From Paraburkholderia tagetis (GTDB taxonomy: Bacteria; Pseudomonadota; Gammaproteobacteria; Burkholderiales; Burkholderiaceae): a stretch of 64,000 nucleotides of DNA. Both the position numbers and the translations under genes were made by a program. The first letter of the stretch is position 1, and every line of letters begins with the position of its first letter. Positions 9,839-19,656 of this stretch are shown here, one piece after another. The notes under the pieces are model-generated. The model saw nothing but the letters and a program-made list of their open reading frames with translations, was not told where the DNA came from and did not search any database. Where the stretch lies: contig NZ_JAKLJA010000005.1 of NCBI RefSeq assembly GCF_022213065.1, positions 62,001 to 126,000 on the forward strand. The letters run 5' to 3'.

Positions 9839-10333
9839 TTATTCGACGACGACAGCCTTCTCGATCACGACGTCGTCGACCGGCACGTCCTGATGAAAGC
9901 CCTTCGAGCCCGTCTTGACCTTGCGGATCTTGTCGACCACGTCCTGGCCTTCGACGACCTTGCCGAACACGGCGTAGCCCCAGCCTTGCGGCGTCGGCGA
10001 CGAGTGGTTCAGGAAGTCGTTGTCGGCGACGTTGATGAAGAACTGTGCCGATGCCGAGTGCGGATCGTTGGTGCGCGCCATGGCGATCGAGCCGCGCTCG
10101 TTCTTCAGGCCGTTGTTTGCTTCGTTTTCGATCGGTGCCTGGGTGGGCTTTTGCTGCATGCCGGCTTCGAAGCCGCCGCCCTGGATCATGAAGCCGTCGA
10201 TAACGCGGTGGAACACCGTGCCGTCGTAGTGGCCGCTCTTCACGTAGTTGAGGAAGTTGGCGACCGTCTTCGGTGCCTTCTCGGCGTTCAGTTCGAGCTT
10301 GATGACGCCGTGGTTCGTGTGCAGTTCGACCAT
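9839..10333 (-). CDS. ppiB: Cytoplasmic peptidyl-prolyl cis-trans isomerase (cyclophilin B)
   Basis: 164 residues with no signal peptide, so cytoplasmic. Cyclophilin catalyses proline isomerisation in folding proteins. The active-site segment [15 protein letters not shown] (Arg, Phe, Met, Gln) and the AMART.DP.SA.SQFFI-like block ([18 protein letters not shown]) are present. It is a close relative of the exported copy directly upstream, suggesting a local duplication that gave one cytoplasmic and one periplasmic enzyme. Sits between ppiA and lpxH on the same strand. Confidence 0.96.
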   Translation of the reverse strand: MVELHTNHGVIKLELNAEKAPKTVANFLNYVKSGHYDGTVFHRVIDGFMIQGGGFEAGMQQKPTQAPIENEANNGLKNERGSIAMARTNDPHSASAQFFINVADNDFLNHSSPTPQGWGYAVFGKVVEGQDVVDKIRKVKTGSKGFHQDVPVDDVVIEKAVVVE

Positions 10334-10472
10334 GATGGATCCTTAGTCTGAGGCTTGGGGGGAAAGGGCGGCGCGGCATCGGTCCGAGGCGGGGCAGCTT
10401 GCCGCTCGCGTGTACCGTTGCCGCGCCGCGCGACGAATAGCGAGGCAGGTTTGCGACGAGTGGATTTCGGAG

Positions 10473-11054
10473 TTACTTGCCGACGACGGTGGCCGACTGG
10501 ATCACGATTTCCTTTTGCGGCACGTCGGCCATCGGGCCGCGCGTGGTGGTGGGCGCCGCTTCGATCTTCTTCACGACATCCATGCCCTGGGTGACCTTGC
10601 CGAACACCGCGTAGCCGTTGCCGTCCGGGTTCGGATAGTCGAGGCCGGCGTTGTCGACGGTATTGATGAAGAACTGCGCCGTGGCCGAGTTCGGGTCGCT
10701 CGTGCGCGCCATCGCGAGGGTGCCGGTGAGATTCTTCAGGCCGCTCTTGCTCTCGAGCGGGATGGGCGCGCGCGTGGGCTTCTCGACGAAGCTCGTCGTA
10801 TAGCCGCCGCCCTGGATCATGAAGCCGCGGATCACGCGATGGAAGATCGTGCCGTTGTACTGGTTGGCCTTCACGTACTGGAGGAAGTTCTCGACGGTCT
10901 TGGGCGCCTTCTCGGGATAGAGCTCGACGCGGATGTCGCCTTCACTGGTCTTGAAGAGCACCTGCGGATGCGCGGCCTGCTGGCCGGTTTGCGCAAAGGC
11001 GGGCGCGTTCGCGATCAGGGCGGCGCTGCCGAGCGCCAACATCAACCATTTCAT
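10473..11054 (-). CDS. ppiA: Exported peptidyl-prolyl cis-trans isomerase (cyclophilin A type)
   Basis: 193 residues. The first 22 form a signal peptide ending NAPAFA before QTGQQ, so the mature enzyme is periplasmic. The cyclophilin core has [15 protein letters not shown] and AMARTSDPNSATAQFFIN, with the catalytic Arg present. It is tandem with cytoplasmic ppiB, 139 bp apart. It probably assists folding of envelope proteins. The upstream gene on the same strand encodes a TPR protein, 72 bp away. Confidence 0.95.
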   Translation of the reverse strand: MKWLMLALGSAALIANAPAFAQTGQQAAHPQVLFKTSEGDIRVELYPEKAPKTVENFLQYVKANQYNGTIFHRVIRGFMIQGGGYTTSFVEKPTRAPIPLESKSGLKNLTGTLAMARTSDPNSATAQFFINTVDNAGLDYPNPDGNGYAVFGKVTQGMDVVKKIEAAPTTTRGPMADVPQKEIVIQSATVVGK

Positions 11055-11126
11055 GAGTGTCCTCGGAAATACGGGGGAAAACCTGGTCGCAGCGCGCCGC
11101 AGAATGGGTCCGAAGCGCGCCGCGGC

Positions 11127-11828
11127 TTAGTGCGAAGGCGCCACGAAGGGCGGCGTCGCGAGCGACCCGGTCGGGCCGCCGAACTGATACACCGGATTAT
11201 CGAGCATCGGGCGCACACGCGTCTCGCCCGCTTCCGTTGCGGCTGCGCTCTTTGCTTTCTTCTGCACAGCTGGCGGATTGACGATCTTCTCGATGTCGGC
11301 GAGGCGCTGCTGCGTCGCGCCGCTCGTGCGGCCGAGCTTGCTCGCGCGGCGGTACGACGCGTCGGCCATGCGCAGGTACAGATCGCCCAGGTTTTCCCAT
11401 GCGAGGCTGTACGACGGGTTGGCCTTCGTGGCCGTCTCGAGCGCGATGCGCGCCTCGTCGTAGCGGCCATGTTTCGCGTAGAGCGCCGCGAGATTGTTAT
11501 AAGGCTCGGGCAGCTCGGGGTACGCCTGCGTGAGTTCGGTGAAGGCTTCGATTGCGTCGTCGTCGCGGCCGAGGCGCGCGAGGATGGTCGCGCGCTTGAA
11601 CTTCGCCTGCACGTCGCGCGGATTCGACTTGATGCGCGCGTCCAGCTCCGTGAGCGCTGCCGCCCAGTTGTGCTCGGCGATCGCCGTGTCGGCGCCGGGC
11701 GTGCCGTCAGCCGTGGCGGGCGGCGCCGCATGCGCTGCAAACGCGCCGCCGAAGACGAACGCGACGCTCGCGAGAGCTGCCGCTGCAAAGGTCGCAGCGC
11801 GGGGCGCGCAGCCGCTGGAAGATTTCAT
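11127..11828 (-). CDS. Exported TPR-repeat protein
   Basis: 233 residues from ATG (MKSSSGCAPR). A longer in-frame start at 11861 would lie upstream of a good -10 box (TATAAC, complement of 11845-11850), so the shorter start is preferred. A signal peptide ends near AAHAAP. Three or so tetratricopeptide repeats follow (about 50-170: AALTELDARI, ALFKRATILARLGR, NNLAALYAKHGRYDEA, ENLGDLYLRMAD), then a basic linker and a Gly/Pro-rich tail. TPRs mediate protein contacts, and the partner is unknown. It leads the minus-strand ppiA-ppiB-lpxH run and is divergent from cysS. Confidence 0.85.
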   Translation of the reverse strand: MKSSSGCAPRAATFAAAALASVAFVFGGAFAAHAAPPATADGTPGADTAIAEHNWAAALTELDARIKSNPRDVQAKFKRATILARLGRDDDAIEAFTELTQAYPELPEPYNNLAALYAKHGRYDEARIALETATKANPSYSLAWENLGDLYLRMADASYRRASKLGRTSGATQQRLADIEKIVNPPAVQKKAKSAAATEAGETRVRPMLDNPVYQFGGPTGSLATPPFVAPSH

Positions 11829-11844
11829 AGGGGAAGGTCGCGGT

Positions 11845-11850
11845 GTTATA
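11845..11850 (-). promoter_or_regulatory. Candidate -10 box of the TPR gene
   Basis: TATAAC on the minus strand, with a poor -35. Transcription would begin near 11838, leaving only about 10 nt before the ATG at 11828 and no Shine-Dalgarno site. Confidence 0.45.
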
Positions 11851-12140
11851 CTCCGAGCCATTCTAACAAAAGGTCTGTGCGTTTTCGTCGCGCGCTTTTG
11901 GCCGCATGCCGGATGGGTGCCTGCTCCGGTTCATCGCGGCTCTTGCGGTCGGCTCCGGAGCGTGGTTTCCGGGCGGCATTTGCGACACGCCAGGCTTTCT
12001 TTCGCTACTCGTGGTCGTCTCCGCCCTGATGACTGATTGAGCGCGACTGTACTCAGCCTCGATCAACGCGATGCTTTTTACTTGCGGGCTGCTGTCGGCG
12101 CTGTCGCGGATTTCTTTCGACCCACGTATCCATTGCCTCT

Positions 12141-13538
12141 ATGGAATCACTGCGCATCTACAACACGCTCGCGCGTGACAAGCAAAATTTCGTGCCAATC
12201 GAGCCCGGCGTCGTACGCATGTATGTCTGTGGGATGACGGTGTACGACTATTGTCATGTGGGCCATGCGCGTGTGATGGTGATGTTCGACATCGTGCAGC
12301 GCTGGCTGCGCACGCTCGGCTACAAGGTCACCTATGTGCGCAATATCACCGACATCGACGACAAGATCATTCGTCGCGCGGTGGAAAATGGCGAAACGAT
12401 CAAATCGCTCACCGACCGTTTCATCGATGCGCTCCATGAAGACGCCGATGCGCTCGGCGTCGAGCGCCCCGATCTCGAGCCGCGCGCGACGCAGTATATT
12501 CCGCAGATGCTCGACATGATCGGCATGCTCGAAAGCAACGGCTACGCCTACCAGGGCACGGATGGCGACGTGAATTACGCGGTGCGCAAGTTCGCGAATT
12601 ACGGCGCGCTTTCGGGCAAGTCCATCGAGGATCTGCGCGCGGGCGAACGCGTGGCGGCGAACGACGCCAAGCAGGATCCGCTCGACTTCGTGCTGTGGAA
12701 GCAGGCGAAGGCGGAAGAGCCGGCCGACACGAGCTGGGATTCGAAGTACGGGCGCGGCCGTCCGGGCTGGCACATCGAATGTTCTGCAATGGGCTGTTCG
12801 CTACTCGGCAAGCATTTCGATATTCATGGCGGCGGTCAGGATCTGCAGTTTCCGCACCATGAGAACGAGATTGCGCAAAGCGAAGGTGCGACCGGCGAGA
12901 AGTTCGTCAATTACTGGATGCACAACGGTTTCGTGCAGATCGACAACGAGAAGATGTCGAAGTCGCTCGGCAACTTCTTCACGATCCGCGAAGTGCTTGC
13001 GAAGTACGACGCGGAAGTGGTGCGCTTTTTTATGGCGCGCGCGCATTATCGTTCTCCGCTCAACTACAGCGACGTGCATCTCGACGATGCGCGCAACGCG
13101 CTCACGCGTCTGTACACGGCGCTCAAGGATGTGAGCCCGGATACGGGCGAACTCGACTGGAGCGAGGCGCACGCGCAGCGTTTCCAGGCGGCGATGAATG
13201 ACGACTTCAATACGCCTGTCGCCATCTCGGTGCTGTTCGAGTTGGCCACCGAAGTGAATCGCTCGCGCGACGCTGTGCTGGCGCGTCAGTTGCAGCGCCT
13301 TGGGCGCGTGCTTGGCGTGCTCGTGCGCGAGCCGCGCGCATTCCTCCAGCAGGCCGCGGGCGCGCAGGATGCGAGCGCGCTCGACGTGGCCGCAATCGAG
13401 GCGAAGATTGCGGCTCGCACAGCCGCGAAGCAGGCGAAACAGTATGCGGAGGCGGACCGGATCCGGGCCGAACTGCTCGATGCCGGTGTCGCGCTCGAAG
13501 ACAAACCGGGCGGGTTGACCGAGTGGCGCCGCGTGTAA
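12141..13538 (+). CDS. cysS: Cysteinyl-tRNA synthetase
   Basis: 465 residues, normal length. Charges tRNA-Cys with cysteine. The zinc-binding Cys30 precedes the HIGH-type motif HVGH (39-42), and the KMSKS loop is KMSKSLGN (271-275). The GWHIECSAM and [10 protein letters not shown] blocks carry the remaining zinc ligands. The DALR/anticodon-binding C-terminus is complete. Start ATG gives [10 protein letters not shown]. It lies just ahead of the DNA glycosylase gene (47 bp), which may be co-transcribed. Confidence 0.98.
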   Translation: MESLRIYNTLARDKQNFVPIEPGVVRMYVCGMTVYDYCHVGHARVMVMFDIVQRWLRTLGYKVTYVRNITDIDDKIIRRAVENGETIKSLTDRFIDALHEDADALGVERPDLEPRATQYIPQMLDMIGMLESNGYAYQGTDGDVNYAVRKFANYGALSGKSIEDLRAGERVAANDAKQDPLDFVLWKQAKAEEPADTSWDSKYGRGRPGWHIECSAMGCSLLGKHFDIHGGGQDLQFPHHENEIAQSEGATGEKFVNYWMHNGFVQIDNEKMSKSLGNFFTIREVLAKYDAEVVRFFMARAHYRSPLNYSDVHLDDARNALTRLYTALKDVSPDTGELDWSEAHAQRFQAAMNDDFNTPVAISVLFELATEVNRSRDAVLARQLQRLGRVLGVLVREPRAFLQQAAGAQDASALDVAAIEAKIAARTAAKQAKQYAEADRIRAELLDAGVALEDKPGGLTEWRRV

Positions 13539-13585
13539 GCGGGCTGTCCAGTTTCCACTGATCGATTCGCGAGGCAGGAGGCAGG

Positions 13586-14548
13586 ATGGCAACGGCCACG
13601 AAGACGCAGGCGAGGCGCGCTGCGTCGCTAACGGGCGCGGCAGGCGAGGCCAAGAGGCGCGCCGCGCGCAGTGGTGCCTTGAAGGCGCAGCAGGAAGGCG
13701 ACGCCGCCATGGTCGACGGCGCGAAGAAGGCTGGCGCGAAGGCGCAGGCGGAGCATCGCGTGCCTAATGGCGCGGACAAAGCGGGGGCGGACAAAGCGAG
13801 TGCCGCAAAGCCGGCGCGCGCGAAGGGCAATGGCGCGCTCGACGGCGCCGTGCCGATGGCGCACTCGCTGCCCGAGGGTCACGCATCCGGCGAAGGTGCG
13901 CAGGCGCTGTCGGTTGCCGCGCGCAGCAGCGAGCCGGAGGTGGTGCGCCCCGATTACTGGGACAAGGCCTGCGCGGATCTCGTCAAGCGCGACCGCATCC
14001 TCAAGAAGCTGATCCCGAAGTTCGGCCCTGTGCATCTCATGAGCAGCGACGATCCGTTCGTCACGCTCGCGCGCTCGGTGGTCGGTCAGCAGATTTCGAC
14101 GGCAGCGGCCCAGGCATTGTGGCAGCGCGTCGAGACCGCATGTCCGAAGCTCGTGCCGCAGCAGTTCATCAAGCTCGGGCACGAAAAGCTGGCGGCGTGC
14201 GGCCTATCGAAGCGCAAGACGGAATACATCCTCGATCTCGCGCAGCACTTCGTGTCCGGCGCGCTCCACGTGGGCAAGTGGACCAGCATGGACGACGATG
14301 ACGTGATCGCCGAGCTCACGGCGATTCGCGGCATCGGGCGCTGGACCGCCGAGATGTTCCTGATCTTCAATCTGGCGCGTCCGAACGTGCTGCCGCTGGA
14401 CGACCTCGGGCTCATCCAGGCAATCAGCGTCAACTATTTCAGCGGCGAGCCGGTCACGCGCAGCGAAGCCCGCGAAGTCGCGGCCAATTGGGAGCCGTGG
14501 CGAACCGTCGCAACCTGGTATATGTGGCGCAGCCTCGAGCCGTCGTGA
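13586..14548 (+). CDS. HhH-GPD DNA glycosylase (3-methyladenine type)
   Basis: 320 residues. The C-terminal 205 residues are a helix-hairpin-helix base-excision glycosylase: the HhH is LTAIRGIGRWTAEMF (about 250) and the catalytic Asp lies in LPLDDLGL (D272/D273). FVTLARSVVGQQIST near 165 is typical of the AlkA/3-methyladenine group. There are no Cys ligands for an Fe-S cluster, unlike Nth or MutY. The first 115 residues are Ala/Lys/Gly-rich, low-complexity and likely disordered, replacing the AlkA N-terminal domain. A later start is possible but no good one is seen before the conserved part. Located between cysS and accA. Confidence 0.88.
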   Translation: MATATKTQARRAASLTGAAGEAKRRAARSGALKAQQEGDAAMVDGAKKAGAKAQAEHRVPNGADKAGADKASAAKPARAKGNGALDGAVPMAHSLPEGHASGEGAQALSVAARSSEPEVVRPDYWDKACADLVKRDRILKKLIPKFGPVHLMSSDDPFVTLARSVVGQQISTAAAQALWQRVETACPKLVPQQFIKLGHEKLAACGLSKRKTEYILDLAQHFVSGALHVGKWTSMDDDDVIAELTAIRGIGRWTAEMFLIFNLARPNVLPLDDLGLIQAISVNYFSGEPVTRSEAREVAANWEPWRTVATWYMWRSLEPS

Positions 14549-14700
14549 AAAGCGGCGCTCCCCAGCCGCCGCGCAACCGGCGCGCGGCGTTACTGGCCCC
14601 GATTCCGGATCGATGCGGTGGCTTCCGGTTTCTCCAGCTATTTTCTATCGTTATTCGAATTCGATAGTTCTGTTCCGACTTCGACGTCGGCCGACGCGGT

Positions 14701-14706
14701 TAGAAT
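14701..14706 (+). promoter_or_regulatory. Candidate -10 box of accA
   Basis: TAGAAT at 14701-14706, 33 bp before the accA ATG. No good -35 is visible. The same TAGAAT box occurs upstream of yejA. Confidence 0.4.
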
Positions 14707-14739
14707 ACGCGCTGCCGCAAAGTGCAAGGATTCCAACAC

Positions 14740-15711
14740 ATGAAAACCACGTTTCTGGATTTCGAGCAGCCGATCGCTGAACTCGAAGCGAAGATTGAAG
14801 AACTGCGCTTCGTTCAGGACGATTCGGCCGTCGATATTTCGGAAGAGATCGAGCGGCTGTCGAAGAAAAGCCAGCTGCTCACGAAGGACCTCTACGCGAA
14901 CCTGAGCCCGTGGCAGGTTTCGCAGATCGCGCGTCATCCGCAGCGTCCGTATACGCTCGACTACGTGCACGAGTTGTTCACCGATTTCCACGAACTCCAT
15001 GGCGACCGCGCATATGCGGACGACCTCTCGATCGTCGGCGGTCTCGCGCGCTTCAATGGCCAGGCCTGCATGGTGATCGGCCAGCAGAAGGGCCGCGACA
15101 CGAAGGAGCGCGCCGCGCGCAACTTCGGCATGCCGCGCCCGGAAGGCTATCGCAAGGCCGAGCGCCTGATGCGCCTCGCCGAAAAATTCGGCCTGCCCAT
15201 CTTCACGTTCGTCGACACCCCGGGCGCCTACCCGGGCATCGGCGCGGAAGAGCGCGGCCAGTCGGAAGCCATCGGTCGCAATCTCTACGTGATGGCCGAG
15301 CTCAAGACGCCCATCATCACGACGATCATCGGCGAAGGCGGTTCGGGCGGCGCGCTCGCGATCGCCGTGGCCGACACGGTCATGATGCTGCAGTTCTCGA
15401 CGTATTCCGTGATTTCGCCGGAAGGCTGCGCGTCGATTCTGTGGAAGAGCGCCGCCAAGGCGCCCGATGCCGCCGAAGCGCTGGGTCTCACCGCGCATCG
15501 CCTCAAGGCGCTGGGCCTGATCGACAAGATCGTGAACGAGCCGCTCGGCGGCGCGCATCGCGACCCGAAGGGCATGGCCGCACTCCTGCGCCGCGCGCTC
15601 TCCGACTCGCTGCGCCAGTTCCAGGGCATGAGCATCGCCGACCTGAAGGCGCGTCGCTACGAGCGCCTGATGGAGTACGGCAAATTCAAGGAAACGACGC
15701 CGGGCGCGTAA
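14740..15711 (+). CDS. accA: Acetyl-CoA carboxylase carboxyltransferase subunit alpha
   Basis: 323 residues from ATG ([10 protein letters not shown]), with AAGGA eight bases upstream deciding this start over an earlier in-frame codon. AccA and AccD transfer the carboxyl group from biotin to acetyl-CoA, making malonyl-CoA. The carboxyltransferase core is present: [14 protein letters not shown], the oxyanion motif [15 protein letters not shown], and [12 protein letters not shown]. The N-terminal 70 residues form the usual helical arm. accD is not in the window. The next gene, tilS, begins 18 bp after the stop. Confidence 0.98.
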   Translation: MKTTFLDFEQPIAELEAKIEELRFVQDDSAVDISEEIERLSKKSQLLTKDLYANLSPWQVSQIARHPQRPYTLDYVHELFTDFHELHGDRAYADDLSIVGGLARFNGQACMVIGQQKGRDTKERAARNFGMPRPEGYRKAERLMRLAEKFGLPIFTFVDTPGAYPGIGAEERGQSEAIGRNLYVMAELKTPIITTIIGEGGSGGALAIAVADTVMMLQFSTYSVISPEGCASILWKSAAKAPDAAEALGLTAHRLKALGLIDKIVNEPLGGAHRDPKGMAALLRRALSDSLRQFQGMSIADLKARRYERLMEYGKFKETTPGA

Positions 15712-15729
15712 GCGCGCGACGTCGCTGAC

Positions 15730-17226
15730 GTGAGCCGGCGCGAGAAGCGCCGTCATGCCGTGACCGACCATCCCCAATCCGACGCCGGGCGCATCGTTCT
15801 CGATACGCTCGGCGTTGTGCTTTCCACGCTTCCTGCCGATGCGCGCGTGGCAATCGCGTTCAGCGGCGGCCTCGACTCGTCGGTGCTGCTCGATGCGGCG
15901 GTGCGCACGGCGGGGGCGGCGCGGCTCGTCGCGCTGCATGTGCATCACGGGCTAAGTCAGAATGCCGATCAGTGGCTCGCGCATTGCGAGGCGACGGCGC
16001 ACGCGTATGGCGTGGCGTTCGACGCACGCCGCGTGGTGCTCGCGCGCGACGACGCGGCGGGCGTGGAGGCGGCGGCACGCGACGTGCGCTACCGCGCGCT
16101 CGATGCGATGTGCGCCGCGCATGGCGCGCAGTCGCTGTGGCTTGCACAACATGCCGACGATCAAGCCGAAACTGTCTTGCTGCAATTGCTGCGCGGCGCG
16201 GGGCTGGCGGGGCTCGCCGCAATGGCGCCGGCGCGTGAGATGGCGGGCGGTGCGTCGCGTGTGCGGCCTTTGCTGAATTTGTTGCGCGCACAACTGGAAC
16301 GCTATGCGCATGCCTATCGCCTGCACTGGATCGAGGACGAATCGAACGCGGACACGCGCTATGCCCGTAACGCATTGCGCCACGACGTGCTGCCCGCACT
16401 TTCCGCGCATTTCCCCGGCTTTCGCGATGCGCTCGCGCGCACGGCCGCGCATGCCGCTTCCGCGCAGCGTCTGCTCGACGATCTCGCTCAGATCGATCTG
16501 AGCGAAGCCGGCCACGATGATGCCGGCACGCTCTCGCATGCCGGGCTCGTCGCACTCGACGACGCGCGTGCGCTCAATCTGCTGCGCTGCTGGATGCGCT
16601 CTCTCGGCTTGCCTGCCGCGTCGACAGCGCGGCTCGCCGACGCGCTGCGCCAGTTGCGTGAGATCGCGCGCGAGGGCGAGGGCCACGCGCTGCGGGTCGA
16701 TCACGCCGGACGCACGCTGCGTTGCTACCGGGGCCGCGTGTTCTGGGGGGCGTCGCGGGCCGAAGCGGTGCCTGCTGGCGCAGTGGGCGCGGCAATGAAC
16801 ACAGCAGCGGGCGAGGGCGCCGGACGTGAGCCCGTGGGCCTGAACTGGCACGGCGAGGAAGTCTGGCGCCTGCCGCAATGGCATGGCAGCTATGTTTTCG
16901 CGCCTGCCGATGCCAGCGACCCCGATGCCGTACCCGAAAGCGTGTTGCGCGGTGGCCCGCTCGTTGCCCGTGCCCGCGAGGGCGGGGAGCGACTGCGCGA
17001 CGAGGCGGCGAATGTGAGCCGCACGCTGAAAAACCTGTTCCAGGCGCGTGGCGTGCCAGCATGGGAGCGCGATGTGCCGCTGCTTTACGTCGGCGAGACG
17101 CTGCTGTTCGTGCCCCGGATTGGGGTGAATCATTCGGCGTTGGGTGCGCAAGGCGGTGTGCCGGACGAAGCCCATGCGCCACGCTGGCGGCGCATCGAAT
17201 GGCGCGAGGATCTGCTGATCGCGTAA
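15730..17226 (+). CDS. tilS: tRNA(Ile)-lysidine synthase TilS
   Basis: 498 residues from a GTG; a second GTG at 15760 (MTDHPQSD) is a plausible start. TilS adds lysine to C34 of tRNA-Ile(CAU), changing its specificity from Met to Ile. The PP-loop ATP motif SGGLDSS is at 45-51, and the QHADDQAETVLLQLLRGAGLAGL segment is near 140. The RNYARNALRHDVLP-like block (DTRYARNALRHD) and the C-terminal TilS domain (LKNLFQARGVPAWERDVPLLY) are also present. It follows accA closely and probably shares its transcript. Confidence 0.95.
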   Translation: MSRREKRRHAVTDHPQSDAGRIVLDTLGVVLSTLPADARVAIAFSGGLDSSVLLDAAVRTAGAARLVALHVHHGLSQNADQWLAHCEATAHAYGVAFDARRVVLARDDAAGVEAAARDVRYRALDAMCAAHGAQSLWLAQHADDQAETVLLQLLRGAGLAGLAAMAPAREMAGGASRVRPLLNLLRAQLERYAHAYRLHWIEDESNADTRYARNALRHDVLPALSAHFPGFRDALARTAAHAASAQRLLDDLAQIDLSEAGHDDAGTLSHAGLVALDDARALNLLRCWMRSLGLPAASTARLADALRQLREIAREGEGHALRVDHAGRTLRCYRGRVFWGASRAEAVPAGAVGAAMNTAAGEGAGREPVGLNWHGEEVWRLPQWHGSYVFAPADASDPDAVPESVLRGGPLVARAREGGERLRDEAANVSRTLKNLFQARGVPAWERDVPLLYVGETLLFVPRIGVNHSALGAQGGVPDEAHAPRWRRIEWREDLLIA

Positions 17227-17761
17227 GCGGCGGGGCGCCTCCCGGGCATTGGAGGGGGCGTTCCCTGGAGTATCCAAAGTGCGCTTCAGAGGACCTTCAG
17301 AAGTGCGCGATACGACAAACGCCACGTCCCAAAGTGCAGGCGTGCGTGCAAATCCCGCCCGGAGTGCGTGCCGAACCCGCGCAAATCCTTGCCGCACAAG
17401 CCTTTTTCGCTCCCTGCGGCCCAATTTCACCTTGTAATTTTGACCTTGATCGGGTAGGGTAACTTGTTTGTCCAGCCCGCTTTTTCGCGTTCACGGACGC
17501 CGTCAAAAGCGGCGCATGCCGTGTCAGGGCGCGATGTCTCCTTCCAGCGGTATCCGACGATTGCAAGGACGTCGTAGCGGTATGCGGGCAGGGCGCGCGA
17601 GCGCGTATCAGCGTCTCCACGATGCCGATGCGGCTGCCTCGCGGCCGCCCGGGCAAACTCCGCGTGTGCTGCACGCGCCAAGCCTCCAAGCGGTCTGAAC
17701 GGTACCGGGCGGAGCCGTCTTCGGTGCGCCAGCGCGGTAACATCTCCAGTTCAGAACGACA
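17227..17761. other. 535-bp intergenic region upstream of lysC
   Basis: The longest gap in this gene-dense part. Short frames exist on both strands but none has a recognisable family, a good ribosome site or convincing residue composition. A TGTAAT box lies at 17434-17439 with no good -35. I found no terminator with a T-tract and no riboswitch I can name. It presumably holds the lysC promoter and a leader. Confidence 0.5.
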
Positions 17762-19012
17762 ATGGCACTCATCGTACACAAATACGGCGGCACCTCGATG
17801 GGCTCGGTGGAGCGCATCAAGAACGTTGCCAAGCGCGTCGCCAAATGGCACAAGGCCGGTCACAAGATGGTCGTCGTGCCCTCGGCGATGTCCGGCGAAA
17901 CCAATCGCCTGCTCGGGCTCGCGAAAGAGATTTCGCCGCAGCCTAGCCCGCGCGAGCTCGACATGATTGCGTCGACCGGCGAACAGGTGAGCGTCGGTCT
18001 GCTGTCGATCGCGCTGCAGGAAGCCGGCGTGGACGCCATCAGCTATACCGGCTGGCAAGTGCCGGTCAAAACCGACAGCTCCTTCACCAAGGCGCGCATC
18101 AACGACATCGACGGCGAGCGCGTGCTGGCCGACCTCGATGCCGGCAAGGTGGTCGTGATCACGGGCTTCCAGGGCATCGATCCGGAAGGCCACATCACCA
18201 CGCTCGGCCGCGGCGGCTCGGATACCTCGGCAGTCGCGGTTGCGGCTGCGCTGGAGGCCGACGAATGCCTTATCTACACCGACGTGGACGGCGTCTACAC
18301 CACCGACCCGCGCGTGGTGGACGACGCGCGCCGGCTCGATCGCATCACGTTCGAAGAAATGCTGGAAATGGCCAGCCTCGGGTCGAAGGTGCTGCAGATC
18401 CGCTCGGTGGAATTCGCAGGCAAGTATCGGGTGAAGACGCGCGTGCTCTCCAGCCTGACCGATCCGGCGATGAACCTCGACGAGGAAATGAAGTCGGGCA
18501 CCCTGATTACCTTTGAAGAAGACGAGACCATGGAAAAAGCAGTCATCTCGGGTATCGCGTTCCAGCGCGACGAGGCCCGTATCATCGTGATGGGCGTGCC
18601 CGACAAGCCGGGCATCGCGTATCAGATCCTCGGCCCGGTGGCGGACGCGAACATCGACGTCGACATGATCATCCAGAACCAGAGCGTAGCCGGCAAGACC
18701 GACTTCACGTTCACGGTTGGCCGCGGCGACTATCAGCGCGCGATGGACATCCTCACGAACCAGGTGAAGGGTCACGTGAGCGCCGAGCAGGTGCTGGGCG
18801 ACGCGAAGGTCTCGAAGGTGTCGGTGGTCGGCGTGGGCATGCGTTCACACGTGGGCGTGGCAAGCAAGATGTTCCGCACGCTTTCGGAAGAGGGCATCAA
18901 CATCCAGATGATTTCGACTTCCGAAATCAAGATCTCGGTGCTGATCGACGAGAAGTACATGGAGTTGGCAGTCCGTGCGCTGCACAAGGTGTTCGAGCTC
19001 GAGCAAGCCTGA
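17762..19012 (+). CDS. lysC: Aspartokinase
   Basis: 416 residues, the monofunctional class. Phosphorylates aspartate, the first step to lysine, threonine and methionine. The substrate/ATP motif KYGGTSMG is at 7-14, followed by the [20 protein letters not shown] block near 140. Two ACT domains (about 265-410) bind the feedback amino acids, with [18 protein letters not shown] and [19 protein letters not shown]. The ATG is well placed. The downstream dap genes lie 40 kb away at 58.7-62.6 kb. Terminator not obvious; tRNA-Ser follows. Confidence 0.98.
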   Translation: MALIVHKYGGTSMGSVERIKNVAKRVAKWHKAGHKMVVVPSAMSGETNRLLGLAKEISPQPSPRELDMIASTGEQVSVGLLSIALQEAGVDAISYTGWQVPVKTDSSFTKARINDIDGERVLADLDAGKVVVITGFQGIDPEGHITTLGRGGSDTSAVAVAAALEADECLIYTDVDGVYTTDPRVVDDARRLDRITFEEMLEMASLGSKVLQIRSVEFAGKYRVKTRVLSSLTDPAMNLDEEMKSGTLITFEEDETMEKAVISGIAFQRDEARIIVMGVPDKPGIAYQILGPVADANIDVDMIIQNQSVAGKTDFTFTVGRGDYQRAMDILTNQVKGHVSAEQVLGDAKVSKVSVVGVGMRSHVGVASKMFRTLSEEGINIQMISTSEIKISVLIDEKYMELAVRALHKVFELEQA

Positions 19013-19180
19013 ACGCGGGCCGTGTGATGCGGGTATGACGCGGGGCGTGACAGAGAGGTTCCGGTAGCGAGCAACCACGAAAACTGCCTGTTTTTGTGGA
19101 GGATTCTGAGGCTCGAGACGCCGTACGCAATGCAGATTGCGTGCTTGCAGAAAAAAGTTTGCAAAAGTGCGTCTTAAAAA

Positions 19181-19209
19181 TTGACCGGAACGCTCGAACC
19201 CGCTATTAT
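19181..19209 (+). promoter_or_regulatory. Sigma-70 promoter of tRNA-Ser
   Basis: TTGACC (19181-19186), a 17-bp spacer and TATTAT (19204-19209): a near-consensus pair about 45 bp before the tRNA. Transcription should start near 19216. Confidence 0.8.
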
Positions 19210-19253
19210 CTTGGCTTCGTTGCGCTGCCTCCCTGGCGCGAACGAAGTTTTCG

Positions 19254-19347
19254 GGAGACGTGGCCGAGAGGTCGAAGGCACTCCCCTGCTAAGGGAGCAT
19301 CTGGGCCAAAACCTGGATCGAGGGTTCGAATCCCTCCGTCTCCGCCA
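19254..19347 (+). tRNA. tRNA-Ser (anticodon GCT)
   Basis: 94 nt including an encoded CCA. The acceptor stem GGAGACG pairs with CGTCTCC, and the anticodon stem CTCCC/GGGAG encloses the loop CTGCTAA with anticodon GCT, reading AGC/AGU. A long variable arm (class II) follows, and the T-loop is GGTTCGAATCC. It is flanked by its own promoter and terminator. Confidence 0.97.
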
Positions 19348-19360
19348 GTAATGGCGGTGG

Positions 19361-19398
19361 AAACCCCGCAAGTCTCGGCTTGCGGGGTTTTTGTTTTT
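19361..19398 (+). terminator. Rho-independent terminator of tRNA-Ser
   Basis: 12-bp stem AAACCCCGCAAG/CTTGCGGGGTTT with a 6-nt loop followed by TTGTTTTT. Confidence 0.92.
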
Positions 19399-19525
19399 CC
19401 GGCTCCGATTTTTCTTCGCATTGTGGCTTATCCGAATGTTTATCAGGATGTCGAATTAAATGATGCAAATGGATTTTGCATATCGGCAGTTAACCTTTTT
19501 GTGCGTTATTGCGAACTGGGCTCCG

Positions 19526-19570
19526 ATGTAACCAGACGTTACATGGGCGAATGCACGTGGTTTTGTGCAT
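19526..19570. promoter_or_regulatory. Two adjacent inverted repeats upstream of the PXPV gene
   Basis: ATGTAAC-CAGAC-GTTACAT (19526-19544) is a perfect 7-bp inverted repeat with a 5-bp spacer. Immediately after, ATGCAC (19551-19556) pairs with GTGCAT (19565-19570). They lie about 90-130 bp before the ATG at 19657, in an AT-rich stretch. They may be operator sites for a dimeric regulator or RNA hairpins. The regulator is unknown. Confidence 0.5.
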
Positions 19571-19656
19571 CAGTTATTACAATGTTGAAATACGCGGGGC
19601 GGAGAGCCTGCGCTATATTCGCTTCAACAAAACATCAACCCCAAAAAGGTGAGTCC

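Noticed and set aside
17427-17681. 84-residue minus-strand frame upstream of lysC
   Set aside because: Low complexity at the start and no family; a plausible shadow in noncoding sequence.
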